Assembly: GCF_013348785.1 (NCBI RefSeq)
Contig: NZ_CP054691.1
Span: 1,302,001 to 1,366,000, forward strand
Length of the DNA: 64,000 bases
Reading direction: 5' to 3'
Source: Gordonia sp. X0973
GTDB lineage: Bacteria > Actinomycetota > Actinomycetes > Mycobacteriales > Mycobacteriaceae
A program made the translations under genes and the position numbers. This document shows, one piece after another, positions 1 to 11,190 of the stretch; position 1 is the first letter of the stretch; each line of letters begins with the position of its first letter. Below the pieces are notes generated by a model. That model was not told the DNA's origin. It made no database searches and was given only the letters and a program-made list of their open reading frames with translations.

Positions 1-1658
1 TTCGCGTCGTCGTCGCCGGGGACCCGGGTCCACAGTGTGCCCTTCTCGTGGACCACCTCGTCGTGGGAGAGCGGCAGCAGGAAGTGTTCGTTGAACGCGT
101 ACATGAGCGAGAACGTGATCTCGTGGTGGTGGAAGGCACGGTCGGTCGCGTCGCGGGAGAGGAACGCGAGGGTGTCGTGCATCCAGCCCATACTCCATTT
201 GAGGGAGAAGCCGAGGCCGCCGGCCGAGGTCGGGCGGGTGACCCCCGGCCACGACGTCGACTCCTCGGCGATCGTGACGACGCCGGGATGCGCGTCGTGG
301 ACCGCCTCGTTCAGCTCCCGCAGGAAGGCCACGGCCTCCAGGTTCTCCAAGCCCCCGTGGATATTCGGCGTCCACCGCCCGGGACCGCGCGAGTAGTCGA
401 GATACAGCATCGAGGCGACCGCGTCGACGCGCAGCCCGTCGAGATGGAATTCCTCGATCCAGTACAGCGCGTTGGCGACGAGGAACCCGGCGACCTCGCG
501 ACGGCCGAAATCGAAGACGAGGGTGCCCCAATCGGGGTGTTCGCCGCGTTGCGGGTCGGCGTGCTCGTAGGTGGGGGAGCCGTCGAACCGGGCGAGCGCC
601 CACGCGTCGCGGGGGAAATGCGCCGGCACCCAGTCGACGAGCACGCCGATGCCGCGCCGGTGGAAGGCGTCGACGAGAAACCGGAAGTCGTCGGGGGTGC
701 CCAACCGCGACGACGGCGCGAAGTAGGAGGTCACCTGGTAGCCCCACGACCCGCCGTACGGGTGTTCCGCGACGGGCAGCAGCTCGACGTGGGAGAAGCC
801 CGCAGCGGCGACGTAGTCGACCAGCTCGACGGCGAGCTCGCGATAGCCCAGCCCGGGACGCCACGACGCGAGGTGGACCTCGTAGATGCTCATCGGGGCG
901 GTGAGCGGATCGGTATGCGAGCGCCCCGCCAGCCAATCCGAGTCACCCCAGCGATGCCCGCCGTCGCCGGTGATGATCGACGCGGTGCCGGGCGCGGTCT
1001 CGGCGAAGCGCGCCATCGGGTCGGCTTTGTCGACGACCGTCCCGTCGGCGCCGTGGACGCGGAATTTGTACAGCTCACCGGCGCGCACCTCGGGCAGGAA
1101 CACCTCCCACACGCCGCTGGAACCCAGGCGTCGCATCGGGGCCATGCGCCCTTCCCAGCCCTCGAAATCGCCGACGACGGTGACGCCGCGAGCGCTGGGC
1201 GCCCACACCGAGAAGGCCACCCCGGCCACCGGGCCCGACGCGGAGTCGACGGCGAGGGGCCGGGCCCCGAGGACCTCCCACAGCCGTCGGTGCCGGCCCT
1301 CGACGACGAGCCGCAGCGCCTCCTCGTCGACGGTGGGCGCGAACCGGTAGGGATCGGCGACGACGAATTCGCGGTCGGGGTCGGTGTAGTGGGCGCGCAG
1401 CCGGTAGTCGTCGACGACGGCGTGCCCGGATTCCACCGCGGCCGTCCACACCCCGTCGGCGGATTCGGTCATCGGCCACTCGGTCTCGCCGACGAGGACG
1501 GTCACCGCCGTCGCCTGCGGGCGCAGGACGCGGACCGCCCATCGGCCGTCGGGCAGCGGGTGCGGACCGAGGACCGAATGGGGATCGGTGTGGGTGTGCG
1601 CGCCGAGGGCGTCCAGATCGGCCGCCGGAAGCCGCGGGTCGCTCCCCGCGATGCTCAC
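1..1658 (-). CDS. glgB: 1,4-alpha-glucan branching enzyme GlgB (3' end missing)
   Basis: Family GH13/CBM48 branching enzyme, which makes alpha-1,6 branches in glycogen or maltosyl polymers. About 552 residues are visible and the C-terminal part, roughly 180 residues by comparison with the family's ~730, lies beyond the left edge. The translation shows the N-terminal beta-sandwich, then the catalytic barrel with LRVDAV (nucleophile Asp412), IAEEST (acid/base Glu465) and [10 protein letters not shown]. The GTG start lies 13 bases downstream of the dinG stop, and the reading frame is unbroken to the edge. It is the last visible gene of a dinG-side block on this strand. In M. tuberculosis glgE and glgP sit between glgB and dinG; neither is here. 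Identity is certain; the exact start is likely. Confidence 0.93.
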   Translation of the reverse strand, partial: MSIAGSDPRLPAADLDALGAHTHTDPHSVLGPHPLPDGRWAVRVLRPQATAVTVLVGETEWPMTESADGVWTAAVESGHAVVDDYRLRAHYTDPDREFVVADPYRFAPTVDEEALRLVVEGRHRRLWEVLGARPLAVDSASGPVAGVAFSVWAPSARGVTVVGDFEGWEGRMAPMRRLGSSGVWEVFLPEVRAGELYKFRVHGADGTVVDKADPMARFAETAPGTASIITGDGGHRWGDSDWLAGRSHTDPLTAPMSIYEVHLASWRPGLGYRELAVELVDYVAAAGFSHVELLPVAEHPYGGSWGYQVTSYFAPSSRLGTPDDFRFLVDAFHRRGIGVLVDWVPAHFPRDAWALARFDGSPTYEHADPQRGEHPDWGTLVFDFGRREVAGFLVANALYWIEEFHLDGLRVDAVASMLYLDYSRGPGRWTPNIHGGLENLEAVAFLRELNEAVHDAHPGVVTIAEESTSWPGVTRPTSAGGLGFSLKWSMGWMHDTLAFLSRDATDRAFHHHEITFSLMYAFNEHFLLPLSHDEVVHEKGTLWTRVPGDDDA

Positions 1659-1671
1659 GCGACCCCGGACG

Positions 1672-3744
1672 TCATGCGGTCAGCCGGTCGAGGGCGGCGA
1701 GGACCGTCGCGGTGTCGGTGGTCTTCCAGAACGGGGGCAGCGACGTGAGTAGGTAGTTCCCGTACCGCGCGGTGGCCAGGCGGGAGTCGAGGACGGCGAC
1801 GACGCCGCGATCGGTGGTCGACCGGAGCAGCCGGCCAGCACCCTGGGCCAACAGGAGCGCCGCGTGGTTCGCCGACACCGCCATGAACCCGTTGCCGCCG
1901 GCCGCTTCGGCCGCGCGGGCGCGGGCACTGGCCAGCGGATCGTCGGGGCGCGGAAAGGGGATGCGGTCGATGACGACCAGGGAGAGGGAGTCGCCGGGCA
2001 CGTCGACCCCCTGCCACAGCGACAGCGTGCCGAACAGGCAGGTCGCCGGGTCCTCGCTGAAGCGGCGGACCAGCGTCGACGTGGAGTCTTCGCCCTGACA
2101 CAGGATGGGGGTGTCGGTGCGCTCGCGCAGTGCCTCGGCGGCCTCGCGGGCGGCCCGCATCGACGAGAAGAGTCCCAGCGTCCGCCCGCGCGCGGCGGCC
2201 ATGAGCTTCTCCAGTTCGGCGAGCATCTCGTCGGACAACCCGCCGCGCCCGGGCGGGGGCAGGTGCTTGGCGACGTAGAGGATGGCCGAGCGCGGGTAGT
2301 CGAATGGTGACCCGACGTCGACCCCGCGCCACCGGAGCACCTCGTCGTCGGCGGGGACCGCCTTTCCGGTGGCCGTCACATCCCCGGTGGTGGCCGCCTC
2401 GTCGCGCGCCTGGTTGCCGGCGACGGGGAGTCCCCACGTCGTCGCCAGGGCGTCGAAGGAGCCGCCGACGACGAGGGTGGCCGACGTCAGCACGACGGTG
2501 GCGTCGGCGAAGAGCGAGGCGCGCAGCAGCCCGCCGACCGAGAGCGGCGCGATGCGCAGCACCCGCCGAACGGAGCCGGATTTCAACGGTTCCTCGGCCA
2601 GCCACACGACATCGCGCCGTTTGGCGGCGTCCGGCTCGTCGAAGGCGGTCAGCACGCGGACGGCCGCGTCGTGCAGTTCCTCGAGCGACGTGATCGCCGC
2701 CGATCGCGCGGCGGCCGCGTCGCCGTCGGTGTCGCCGCTCGCGCGCACCGGGCCGATCCCGCTGCGCGCCCGCCACAACCGGTCGCGCAGGCTGGCCAGC
2801 GCCGAGTCCCAGCCGTTCGGCAACGACGTCAGCAGCCGCGGCGTCGAATCCTCCAGCAGCCGTTCGAGCAATTCGGCGCCGCCGAGCACGTCGTCGACCA
2901 GTTCCTCGTCGACCAGTTTGGCCGCGCGCCGGGCGGCCAGCGTCACCGACGCGGCCGAGAGTTCGTCGGTGGCGACCGAGGTGATGCGGTCGGTCAGCTC
3001 GTGGGCCTCGTCGATGATGACGACGTCGTGCTCGGGCAGGATCTGGGCCGGGGAGAGCGCGTCGATGGCCAGCATCGCGTGGTTGGTGACGACGACGTCG
3101 GAATGCGCCGCGAGGTCGCGGGCGCGCTCGGCGAAACAGTCGTCGGAGAAGCTGCAGTTGGCCGCGCCGAGGCATTCGCGCGCACTAACGCTGACCTGCC
3201 GCCAGGAGCGGTCGGAGACGCCGGGGGAGAGGTCGTCGCGATCACCGGTCTCGGTGTCCGAGCACCATTCCCGCAGGCGGGTGACCTCGCGCCCGGTTCG
3301 CGACATCTCGAAGGCGTCGAACAGCTCGGTATCCGGTTCGTCGGCGAGGCCGCCGTGGATCTTGTTGAGGCACAGGTAGTTCGAGCGGCCCTTGAGGATT
3401 GCGAAGCTGGGTTCGGAGCCCAACGGGTCGGCCAGCGCCGGCGCCAACCGGGGCAGGTCGCGCTCGATGAGCTGGCGCTGCAGGGCGATGGTCGCGGTCG
3501 AGACGACGACGGTCTTGCCCGACTCGCAGGCGTGGGCGATCGCCGGGACCAGATAGGCCAGCGACTTGCCGGTGCCGGTGCCGGCCTGCACCGCGAGGTG
3601 TTCGCCGGTGTCGATGGCGTGGGCGACGGCGCCGCACATGCGGACCTGGCCGTCGCGGGTCTGTCCGCCCAGCGCCTGTACCGCCGCGGCGAGGAGATCG
3701 GTGGTCGCGGCGGAGATTGGCGCCGGCGAGGTCTCAGCGGTCAC
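1672..3744 (-). CDS. dinG: DinG-family ATP-dependent DNA helicase
   Basis: Superfamily 2 helicase of the XPD/DinG type, 690 aa, thought to unwind 5'-tailed or structured DNA during repair. Walker A GTGTGKS is at residues 55-61 (Lys60) and the DEAH box begins at Asp245. Between them several Cys residues (including ECLGAANC and a following DDC) match the 4Fe-4S cluster region of this family. A GTG start at 3744 is chosen: it follows the pncB stop by 8 bases, whereas an in-frame upstream start would overlap pncB by about 60 bases. The gene pair pncB-dinG is probably one transcript, in the same order as M. tuberculosis Rv1330c-Rv1329c. Confidence 0.92.
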   Translation of the reverse strand: MTAETSPAPISAATTDLLAAAVQALGGQTRDGQVRMCGAVAHAIDTGEHLAVQAGTGTGKSLAYLVPAIAHACESGKTVVVSTATIALQRQLIERDLPRLAPALADPLGSEPSFAILKGRSNYLCLNKIHGGLADEPDTELFDAFEMSRTGREVTRLREWCSDTETGDRDDLSPGVSDRSWRQVSVSARECLGAANCSFSDDCFAERARDLAAHSDVVVTNHAMLAIDALSPAQILPEHDVVIIDEAHELTDRITSVATDELSAASVTLAARRAAKLVDEELVDDVLGGAELLERLLEDSTPRLLTSLPNGWDSALASLRDRLWRARSGIGPVRASGDTDGDAAAARSAAITSLEELHDAAVRVLTAFDEPDAAKRRDVVWLAEEPLKSGSVRRVLRIAPLSVGGLLRASLFADATVVLTSATLVVGGSFDALATTWGLPVAGNQARDEAATTGDVTATGKAVPADDEVLRWRGVDVGSPFDYPRSAILYVAKHLPPPGRGGLSDEMLAELEKLMAAARGRTLGLFSSMRAAREAAEALRERTDTPILCQGEDSTSTLVRRFSEDPATCLFGTLSLWQGVDVPGDSLSLVVIDRIPFPRPDDPLASARARAAEAAGGNGFMAVSANHAALLLAQGAGRLLRSTTDRGVVAVLDSRLATARYGNYLLTSLPPFWKTTDTATVLAALDRLTA

Positions 3745-3752
3745 GCGTCGAC

Positions 3753-5054
3753 TCAGAACGCATAGCGGGTGGGGATGGCGGGTTCGCCGTGTGAGAGGCC
3801 CAGCCCCTCCCACGGCAGGGTCACCAGCGCGGCGCGCAGGTGCTCGCGGGCGTCGGTCAGCGTGCCGGCGTCGGCGACGACGGCACCGTCGCGGACCAGC
3901 GGCACCTGCAGCGGTGTCGTCGCGTGGCCGGCGACCTCCGGTGCCGGCGCGCCGGCCGGGTACAGCACCTCTTCGGTCACCGTCCCCGACGGCCGGGCGA
4001 TGCGCGCGGCACCCTTCGCCCCGCCGTGCGATTCCTTGTGGCTGGACCGTTTGGCGACGGGGATGCCGTCGATCTCGACGAGCTTGTAGACCATGCCTGC
4101 GGTCGGCGCACCGCTGCCGGTGACCAGCGACGTGCCGACGCCGTAGATGTCGACCGGCTCGGCGCGCAGCGAGGCGATCGCGTATTCGTCGAGGTCGCCG
4201 GAGACGACGATCTTCGTCTTGTGCGCGCCCAGGGAGTCCAGCTGGTCGCGCACCTGGCGGGCGAGAATGCCCAGGTCGCCGGAGTCGATACGGACCGCGC
4301 CCAACTCCGGTCCGGCGGCCTCGATGGCGTTGGCGACGCCGCGGGTGATGTCGTAGGTGTCCACCAGCAGCGTGGTGCCGGTGCCCAGCCGGGCGACCTG
4401 CGCGCGGAAGGCGTCGGTCTCCTGCGGCCCCTTCTCGTCGGTGAACAGCAGGGTGAAGGCGTGCGCCGCGGTGCCCGCGCTGGGCACGCCGTAGCTGCGT
4501 GCGGCCTCCAGGTTCGACGTCGCCGTCACACCGGCGAGGTAGGCCGCCCTGGCACTGGCCACCGCGGCGTACTCGTGGGTGCGCCGCGACCCCATCTCGA
4601 TGATCGGCCTGGTCCCGGCCGCCGAGACCATGCGCGCGGCGGCCGAGGCGATGGCGCTGTCGTGGTTGAGGATCGAGAGGATCAGGGTCTCGAGGATCAC
4701 CGCGTCGGCGAAGGGTGCCTTGACGGTGAGGATGGGGGAACCGGGGAAGTACAGCTCGCCCTCGCGGTAGCCGTCGATCTGGCCGGTGAAGCGGTAGTCG
4801 GCGAGCCAGGCCACCGTCTCGTCGTCGAGGAATTCCGAGACGAGGGCCAGCTCGTCGGAGGTGAACCGGAAGTCGGCGAGGGCGTCGAGGAGTCGTCCGG
4901 TGCCGCCGACGACGCCGTAGCGACGACCGTCGGGCAGACGTCGGGCGAATACCTCGAACACGCAGGGCCGGTCCGCCGCGGGGTGTGATCGCGCGGCCGA
5001 GATCATCGTCAGCTCGTAGTGATCGGTGAGGAGAGCTGTGCTTGGGCGGGTCAC
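3753..5054 (-). CDS. pncB: nicotinate phosphoribosyltransferase
   Basis: Converts nicotinate and PRPP to nicotinate mononucleotide in the Preiss-Handler NAD salvage pathway, in the cytoplasm. The 433-aa length is normal. The N-terminus [11 protein letters not shown] and the GSRRTHE segment are characteristic of the family, as is the KRSSHK stretch near residue 340. It is transcribed divergently from clpS, with start codons only 18 bases apart, so the two promoters overlap. dinG follows after 8 bases. The same divergent pncB1/clpS arrangement occurs in mycobacteria. Confidence 0.94.
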   Translation of the reverse strand: MTRPSTALLTDHYELTMISAARSHPAADRPCVFEVFARRLPDGRRYGVVGGTGRLLDALADFRFTSDELALVSEFLDDETVAWLADYRFTGQIDGYREGELYFPGSPILTVKAPFADAVILETLILSILNHDSAIASAAARMVSAAGTRPIIEMGSRRTHEYAAVASARAAYLAGVTATSNLEAARSYGVPSAGTAAHAFTLLFTDEKGPQETDAFRAQVARLGTGTTLLVDTYDITRGVANAIEAAGPELGAVRIDSGDLGILARQVRDQLDSLGAHKTKIVVSGDLDEYAIASLRAEPVDIYGVGTSLVTGSGAPTAGMVYKLVEIDGIPVAKRSSHKESHGGAKGAARIARPSGTVTEEVLYPAGAPAPEVAGHATTPLQVPLVRDGAVVADAGTLTDAREHLRAALVTLPWEGLGLSHGEPAIPTRYAF

Positions 5055-5060
5055 TCTCGT

Positions 5061-5066
5061 TACCCT
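5061..5066 (+). promoter_or_regulatory. -10 element (TACCCT) for leaderless clpS
   Basis: TACCCT lies 6 bases before the clpS ATG and there is no Shine-Dalgarno sequence, which is the geometry of a leaderless actinobacterial transcript. It is inferred by eye only. Confidence 0.4.
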
Positions 5067-5072
5067 AGTCTC

Positions 5073-5390
5073 ATGTCCCTCGAGTCAGGCGGCAGCGCGG
5101 CCGCGCCTTCGGGTGCCACCGTCGCCGAGCCGGAGACGACGGTCGACGAGTCGATCGACCGTCCGTGGGTGGCGGTCGTCTGGGACGACCCGGTGAACCT
5201 GATGCCGTATGTGACCTACGTGTTCCAGAAACTGTTCGGCTACTCGCGCGCCAAGGCACACGAACTGATGATGCAGGTACACACGGAGGGCAAGGCTGTC
5301 GTCTCGTCGGGGTCGCGGGACCGGATGGAGGCCGACGTGCGCAAACTCCACACCGCCGGGCTGTGGGCGACGATGCAGCGGGATTCATGA
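5073..5390 (+). CDS. clpS: ATP-dependent Clp protease adaptor ClpS
   Basis: N-recognin adaptor that delivers N-degron substrates to ClpC/ClpA-ClpP. The protein has 105 aa: a variable tail of about 30 residues, then the ClpS core with [13 protein letters not shown], the helix containing [10 protein letters not shown], and the C-terminal [12 protein letters not shown]. The ATG at 5073 is preferred over an in-frame start at 5019 that would overlap pncB. A -10-like hexamer sits 6 bases upstream, so the mRNA is probably leaderless. The stop overlaps the next ATG (ATGA), giving translational coupling with the DUF2017 gene. Confidence 0.93.
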   Translation: MSLESGGSAAAPSGATVAEPETTVDESIDRPWVAVVWDDPVNLMPYVTYVFQKLFGYSRAKAHELMMQVHTEGKAVVSSGSRDRMEADVRKLHTAGLWATMQRDS

Positions 5391-5995
5391 GCGTGCACCA
5401 TCTGGCCGGGTGGAGGCGACGGGGTTCGGGCGAGCGCGCCACCTACTCCGCGCACTGCAGCCAGCACGAATCCGAGTTGCTGCGGTCCATCGTCACCTCG
5501 ATGTGCGAGCTGCTCACCGAGCGCGCCGACTCCGCGCCCGTCGACGACCTCTCGGCGCTCACCGGCATCGCGTCCGGGCACTCGGTTGCGCCGCAGGACG
5601 CGACGCTGGGCCGGTTGCTGCCCGACTTCCACCGGCCCGACCAGGACGAGGAGCTGGGCTGCGACGCGGTCAACGGGGACCTCAACGGCGCGTTGCGCAG
5701 CATCAACGAGCCGCTCATCATCGACGACAAGCTGGCCGCGGCGCATTGCCTGCTCGACACCGTGCCGGTGGGCGGCGGCGAGATCACCCTCACCGCGGCG
5801 CAGGCCGACCAATGGCTGACCGCGATCAACGACGTGCGGCTGTCGTTGGGGGCGATGCTCGGCATCTCCGAGGACACCCCAGAGGAATTGGCACCCGACC
5901 ATCCCTATGCCGCGCACTTGCACGTGTACCGGTGGCTGACCGAGCAGCAGTGGATCCTCGTCGAGGAGATGATGGGGAGTGGGGAAGGCCGATGA
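5387..5995 (+). CDS. DUF2017 family protein
   Basis: A 202-aa protein of unknown biochemical function, equivalent by position and sequence to M. tuberculosis Rv1332. It is predicted cytoplasmic and helical, with no signal peptide or membrane segment. Recognisable features include the acidic middle ([10 protein letters not shown]), the [13 protein letters not shown] segment and the C-terminal [10 protein letters not shown]. It overlaps clpS by 4 bases and the following peptidase gene by 4 bases, so it belongs to a tightly coupled operon. Conservation of DUF2017 beside clpS suggests a role linked to proteolysis; that is inference from context. Confidence 0.85.
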   Translation: MSVHHLAGWRRRGSGERATYSAHCSQHESELLRSIVTSMCELLTERADSAPVDDLSALTGIASGHSVAPQDATLGRLLPDFHRPDQDEELGCDAVNGDLNGALRSINEPLIIDDKLAAAHCLLDTVPVGGGEITLTAAQADQWLTAINDVRLSLGAMLGISEDTPEELAPDHPYAAHLHVYRWLTEQQWILVEEMMGSGEGR

Positions 5996-7101
5996 CGACG
6001 AGCACGCCGGGCGACCGGATCACCGAGGTCGCCGGGATCGGCGTCGGCCACCACACGCGCCTCGACGCCGAGGTTGTTCTGGGCACGCCTGAGTCCGCGG
6101 GTAGCGGCTGGGCGACGGGGACCACCGTCGTGACGGTTCCGCCCGGAGCCGCGGTCGCCGTCGACGTCCGCGGCGGCGGGCCGGGCACCCGGGAGACGGA
6201 TCTGCTCGATCCGGCGAACACGGTGCAAACGGCGCACGCCATCGTGTTGAGCGGCGGCAGCGCGTTCGGGCTCGCCGCGGCCGACGGCGTGATGCTCGGG
6301 CTGGAGGAGCGCGGCATCGGGCTCCCGATGGACACGCTGGGCCACGTGGTGCCGATCGTCGCCGGGGCGGTGATCTTCGACCTCCTCGTCGGTGACTGGT
6401 CGGCCCGCCCGGACGCCACCTTCGGCGCCGCCGCGCTGGCCGCCGCCGGACCGGATTTCGCCACCGGCACGGTGGGCGCCGGCACCGGTGCGCGGGCCGG
6501 TGCGCTCAAAGGCGGCATCGGCACGGCGAGCATCACTTTCGACGAGGGGGCGGCTGCCGGGATCACCGTCGGCGCGCTGATCGTCGCCAATCCCGTCGGT
6601 GACGTGCTCGATCCCGCCACCGGTTTGCCGTGGGGCGCGGGCGAGAGCGATCTGCGGTACTACGGGCTACAGCCGCCGTCGGAGTCGGACCGGGCCGCGC
6701 TGGGGGCGGCGCGCGCCAAGTCGACGCCGCTGAACACGACGATCGGCGTGGTCGCGACCGACGCCGATCTCGACCAGGCTTGCACCAAGCGGATCGCGAT
6801 GGCGGCCCACGACGGCCTGGCCCGCGCGATCGTGCCCGCGCACTCGCCGCTGGACGGCGACACGATTTTCGCGGTCGCGACCGGTGCCACCCCGGGTTCG
6901 GCCCGCGACGCGCTGCGCGGTCTGACGCCGCCGGGGATGCACCCCGACGTGGCGATCGTGGCCGCCGTGAGCGCCGCCGCGGCAACGGTGACGCAGCGGG
7001 CGATCGTCAACGCGGTGCTGGCCGCCGACCCGGTGGCCGGATTGCCCGCGCTGCGGGAGCTGCTGCCGTCTGCGCTGGCGCCGGCCGATAGCGGGGAATG
7101 A
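5992..7101 (+). CDS. P1 family (DmpA/NylC-type) peptidase
   Basis: N-terminal-nucleophile hydrolase of the P1/S58 family (beta-peptidyl aminopeptidases, nylon oligomer hydrolases), 369 aa, equivalent to M. tuberculosis Rv1333. The family matures by self-cleavage; the expected site is Asn248-Thr249 in LNTTIGVV, which would leave Thr249 as nucleophile, as in NylC. Other family signatures are LSGGSAFGLAAADGV and the GTVGAGTGARAG glycine-rich turn. There is no signal peptide. The physiological substrate is unknown. It overlaps DUF2017 by 4 bases and the next gene, mec, also by 4. Confidence 0.88.
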   Translation: MTTSTPGDRITEVAGIGVGHHTRLDAEVVLGTPESAGSGWATGTTVVTVPPGAAVAVDVRGGGPGTRETDLLDPANTVQTAHAIVLSGGSAFGLAAADGVMLGLEERGIGLPMDTLGHVVPIVAGAVIFDLLVGDWSARPDATFGAAALAAAGPDFATGTVGAGTGARAGALKGGIGTASITFDEGAAAGITVGALIVANPVGDVLDPATGLPWGAGESDLRYYGLQPPSESDRAALGAARAKSTPLNTTIGVVATDADLDQACTKRIAMAAHDGLARAIVPAHSPLDGDTIFAVATGATPGSARDALRGLTPPGMHPDVAIVAAVSAAAATVTQRAIVNAVLAADPVAGLPALRELLPSALAPADSGE

Positions 7102-7580
7102 TGCTGCGGATCGATCGTCGGCTGGTGACGCAGATGGTGGAACACGCGCGCGCCGACCATCCCGACGAGGCCTGCGGAATCCTGGCCGGTCCGGCGGGGT
7201 CGGACGATCCGACGCGGTTCGTGCCGATGCTCAACGCCGAGCGCTCGCCGACGTTCTACCGGTTCGACTCGGGTGAACAGCTCAAGGTGTGGCGGGCGAT
7301 GGACGAGGCCGACGAGGAGCCGGTCGTCGTCTATCACAGCCACACGGCCACCGAGCCCTACCCGTCGCGGACCGATGCCGGGCTGGCCGCTGAACCCGGC
7401 GCCCACTACGTGTTGATCGGGACGGCCGATCCCGACGTCGCCCTGGTGTGCAGCTATCGGATCGTCGACGGGGAGATCACCGCCGAACCCGTCGTCGTCG
7501 ACGGGGAGGGCGGGGACGGCCCGGCCTTCGTCGTGCCCGATCCGGACTCCGACGACCATCCAGCCCGAAACAAGGAGTGA
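7098..7580 (+). CDS. mec: CysO-cysteine JAMM metalloprotease Mec
   Basis: Zinc hydrolase of the JAMM/Mov34 family, 160 aa, that releases cysteine from the CysO-cysteine adduct. The motif HSHTATEPYPSRTD fits HxH-x7-S-x2-D exactly, with zinc ligands His80, His82 and Asp93 and Ser90. Two ATG codons stand in tandem (7098 and 7101); either could be used. It is followed at once by cysO and cysM, so the complete thiocarboxylate route to cysteine is present. Because CysO here carries an extension past its usual Gly-Gly, Mec may also trim it (see findings); this is speculative. Confidence 0.93.
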   Translation: MMLRIDRRLVTQMVEHARADHPDEACGILAGPAGSDDPTRFVPMLNAERSPTFYRFDSGEQLKVWRAMDEADEEPVVVYHSHTATEPYPSRTDAGLAAEPGAHYVLIGTADPDVALVCSYRIVDGEITAEPVVVDGEGGDGPAFVVPDPDSDDHPARNKE

Positions 7581-8870
<1,290 letters not shown>

Positions 8871-8887
8871 GCGCCGATGCGTCGGCG

Positions 8888-8893
8888 TAAAAT
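8888..8893 (+). promoter_or_regulatory. murI: -10 element (TAAAAT) for murI
   Basis: TAAAAT stands 9 bases before the GTG start of murI and no ribosome binding site lies between, suggesting a leaderless transcript separate from the cys operon that ends 18 bases upstream. Confidence 0.5.
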
Positions 8894-8902
8894 CGTCTCA
8901 CT

Positions 8903-9724
8903 GTGGACCAGGCCAGCCCGATCAGCATCGACCAGCAGGCGCCGATCGGCATCTTCGATTCCGGTGTGGGCGGCCTGACCGTCGCGCGCGCGATCATCGA
9001 TCAACTGCCCGACGAGGACATCGTTTACATCGGCGACACCGCCAACGGTCCGTACGGCCCGCTCACGATCCCCGAGGTCCGCCGGCACGCGTTGGCGATC
9101 GGCGACGAGCTGGCCTCACGCGGCGTCAAGGCCATCGTCATCGCCTGCAACACCGCGTCGGCCGCATGTCTGCGCGACGCCCGGGAGCGATACGCGCCCA
9201 TCCCGGTCATCGAGGTCGTGCTGCCCGCGGTCCGTCGGGCCGTCGCGACGACCAAGTCCGGGCGCATCGGTGTGATCGGCACCCAGGCCACGGTCTCCTC
9301 GCGCGCCTACGAGGACGCGTTCGCGGCCGCGCGCGACGCACAGATCACCTCGGTGGCCTGCCCGAAGTTCGTGGACTTCGTGGAGCGCGGGATCACCAGC
9401 GGGCGCCAGATCCTCGGATTGGCGCAGGGATATGTGGAGCCGCTGCAGGAGGCCGCCGTCGACACGTTGGTACTCGGCTGCACGCACTACCCGCTGCTGT
9501 CCGGGGTCCTCCAGCTCGCGATGGGCGAGGAGGTCACCCTCGTCTCCAGTGCCGAGGAGACCGCCAAGGATGTACTGCGGGTGCTGACCGAGATGGACCT
9601 GCTGCACCCGCACTCCAACCGCGAGAGCAAGCGCGTCTTCACCGCGACCGGCGCCCCCGACTCCTTCGCCAAGCTGGCCAAGCGGTTCCTCGGCCCGGCG
9701 GTCGGGCACGTCGAGCACCTGTAG
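8903..9724 (+). CDS. murI: glutamate racemase
   Basis: Interconverts L- and D-glutamate to supply D-Glu for peptidoglycan. It has 273 aa. The two catalytic cysteines are visible: Cys82 in IACNTASA and Cys193 in LGCTHYPLL, with [13 protein letters not shown] at the N-terminus. The GTG start at 8903 has a good -10 element upstream. The last 53 bases of the gene, from 9672 through the stop codon, are repeated at 10995 beyond an inserted nuclease gene, so the insertion junction lies inside or just after murI while leaving the protein intact. Confidence 0.95.
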   Translation: MDQASPISIDQQAPIGIFDSGVGGLTVARAIIDQLPDEDIVYIGDTANGPYGPLTIPEVRRHALAIGDELASRGVKAIVIACNTASAACLRDARERYAPIPVIEVVLPAVRRAVATTKSGRIGVIGTQATVSSRAYEDAFAAARDAQITSVACPKFVDFVERGITSGRQILGLAQGYVEPLQEAAVDTLVLGCTHYPLLSGVLQLAMGEEVTLVSSAEETAKDVLRVLTEMDLLHPHSNRESKRVFTATGAPDSFAKLAKRFLGPAVGHVEHL

Positions 9725-9791
9725 CGTCGATTCGACCGTAATGCCGAGGTTTGGTGTCGCTATCCGGTCGCAAACCTCGGCGCAGCGGAAG
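9672..9791 (+). repeat. left 120-bp direct repeat (murI 3' end plus hairpin)
   Basis: This 120-bp stretch covers the end of murI, its stop codon and the downstream inverted repeat, and recurs at 10995-11114 with 3 mismatches. The two copies bracket 1.2 kb of lower-GC DNA holding one gene. The offset between copies is exactly 1323 bases. The arrangement looks like the product of integration or a duplication at the 3' end of murI. Confidence 0.93.
9743..9781. terminator. putative murI terminator hairpin (left copy)
   Basis: The arms GCCGAGGTTTG and CAAACCTCGGC form a perfect 11-bp stem around a 17-base loop. There is no T-run, which is usual in actinobacteria. The same stem, with two loop changes, occurs at 11066-11104. 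Confidence 0.6.
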
Positions 9792-9794
9792 TCG

Positions 9795-10904
9795 TCAGGT
9801 CAGGTGGCTGCGGATCGTCTGCCGAATCTGGTCTGACACGCGGTAGATGTCGACCACGGATTCGATGTCGTGCCGAGTCGGTGCATCTTTTCCACGCTCG
9901 AAGGTCGATACGAACTTCACATTCTGACCGTTCAAGTGCAGGCGAATAACAGGTTTGCGGTTGTTGTCGTCCAAGAGCACGGCGAAGTATGCCTTGCCGT
10001 CGCGGAAGCTGACGCGCTCGGGCGGGACTTCGGCGACGGCGATCGCCCTCACGATGTTGAACCCATCGATCTCCTCATCGGTCGTGACGATGTCCGGCGA
10101 CGGCGTGTCCGCCTCGACGAGGGGTTCGGTCTCGATCTTGGTCTGCTGCCTAGCCGCCACTGATGCGTCGTTCTCCGCGTTTGCGTCGTCGCCCAACGCG
10201 GCCTTGAGTCGGTCGTTGACCTGTGCGCCGACGTATTGACCGAGTGCCTTCGCGACGAGGGGGCGGAACTGGTCGAGCACTCTCTGAGTCGCCTTGCCGT
10301 CGTAGATTCGAGAGACGAAGTATCGGACCCAATCGTCGGAAGGTTCTTTGACCTCGTCGGCGATCAGACGGCGGATACCGCCGACATACTTCAGCTCTTG
10401 TGCGGCGTTGATAACCGAGTCCAGATCGAAAGCGTCCTTCGATAGCTTCTGAATTTCGGGCAGGAGGCTGCGATCCAGATCGAGTAGGTCGAACACCAGG
10501 AACGGCTTCTCGTCCATACGGTTCGGCAGCTCGCTATCGGTGAACACCTGGTATTCCTGTCCGTTGGTCAGGATCGCGATGCGGGCGGACGTGACCGAGA
10601 AGTAGCGGAAGAGCTGGCCTGCATGTCGAAGATCAAGGGGTGATCCGATGGGTTTGCATTCGATCAGAAGTTGAATGCTTCCATCGTGGAAGATTGCGTA
10701 GTCGACCTTCTCGCCGCGCTTTAGCGCCACATCAGCGGTGAACTCTGGCACCACCTCGGCCGGATCGAATACGTCATATCCGAGCACGTTGGAGATGAAC
10801 GGCATAATGAAGGCATTCTTTGTAGCTTCCTCGGTTTCGATGCCGTCTTTCGTGGATTCAATCTTCCGTGCCAATGCGCTGATTTGCTCGCTGAGCGTTG
10901 CCAC
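9795..10904 (-). CDS. HsdR N-terminal-domain (PD-(D/E)XK) nuclease-like protein
   Basis: A 369-aa protein resembling the stand-alone type I restriction enzyme R-subunit N-terminal domain family. Residues 60-90 show the nuclease core: Asp68 (KVDYAI), then Glu82 and Lys84 in LLIECKP. The segment AGQLFRYFSVTSARIAILTNGQEYQVFTD is also typical. No helicase motor, methylase or specificity subunit lies nearby, so it is not a complete type I system. The C-terminal 140 residues are a separate, unrecognised region. The GTG start has GGGAG upstream. Its base composition is visibly less GC-rich than the surroundings, and it lies alone between 120-bp direct repeats, opposing murI, so acquisition by transfer is likely. 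A defence role is inference. Confidence 0.8.
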   Translation of the reverse strand: MATLSEQISALARKIESTKDGIETEEATKNAFIMPFISNVLGYDVFDPAEVVPEFTADVALKRGEKVDYAIFHDGSIQLLIECKPIGSPLDLRHAGQLFRYFSVTSARIAILTNGQEYQVFTDSELPNRMDEKPFLVFDLLDLDRSLLPEIQKLSKDAFDLDSVINAAQELKYVGGIRRLIADEVKEPSDDWVRYFVSRIYDGKATQRVLDQFRPLVAKALGQYVGAQVNDRLKAALGDDANAENDASVAARQQTKIETEPLVEADTPSPDIVTTDEEIDGFNIVRAIAVAEVPPERVSFRDGKAYFAVLLDDNNRKPVIRLHLNGQNVKFVSTFERGKDAPTRHDIESVVDIYRVSDQIRQTIRSHLT

Positions 10905-10994
10905 GATCGACTCCCATCGCCTTTGAAGTGGGACTCACACTATTCCCTGTGGTGAGGACCGCGTGCGTGTTCAGGCCGAAACCTTGTCGGTCGC

Positions 10995-11114
10995 AGCTGG
11001 CCAAGCGGTTCCTCGGCCCGGCGGTCGGGCACGTCGAGCACCTGTAGCGTCGATTCGACCGTAGTGCCGAGGTTTGGTGTCGCAATACGGTCGCAAACCT
11101 CGGCGCAGCGGAAG
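10995..11114 (+). repeat. right 120-bp direct repeat (murI 3' end copy)
   Basis: Second copy of 9672-9791, 3 mismatches in 120 bases (one before the hairpin, two in its loop). The piece derived from the murI C-terminus is untranslated here. It ends 94 bases before the next gene. The gene-free stretch 10905-11208 therefore contains the nuclease promoter region, this repeat with its hairpin at 11066-11104, and the leader of the next gene. Confidence 0.93.
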
Positions 11115-11190
11115 CCGATGTGGACGTGAGCAGCGGAGCCGGGTCACAGATGGGTCGCAACAGGCCATTCGGCGTCGGGCGTCGAGCGCG

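Noticed and set aside
48..1748. A 566-codon plus-strand open frame opposite glgB
   Set aside because: The minus strand encodes branching enzyme with intact catalytic residues; the plus-strand frame is its low-complexity shadow.
9795..10904. Complete type I restriction-modification system
   Set aside because: There is no HsdM or HsdS gene and no helicase motor in the protein; only the N-terminal nuclease domain type is present.
9672..11114. Terminal repeats of an insertion sequence or transposon
   Set aside because: The repeats are direct, 120 bp long and derived from murI, and the only enclosed gene is a nuclease without transposase motifs.
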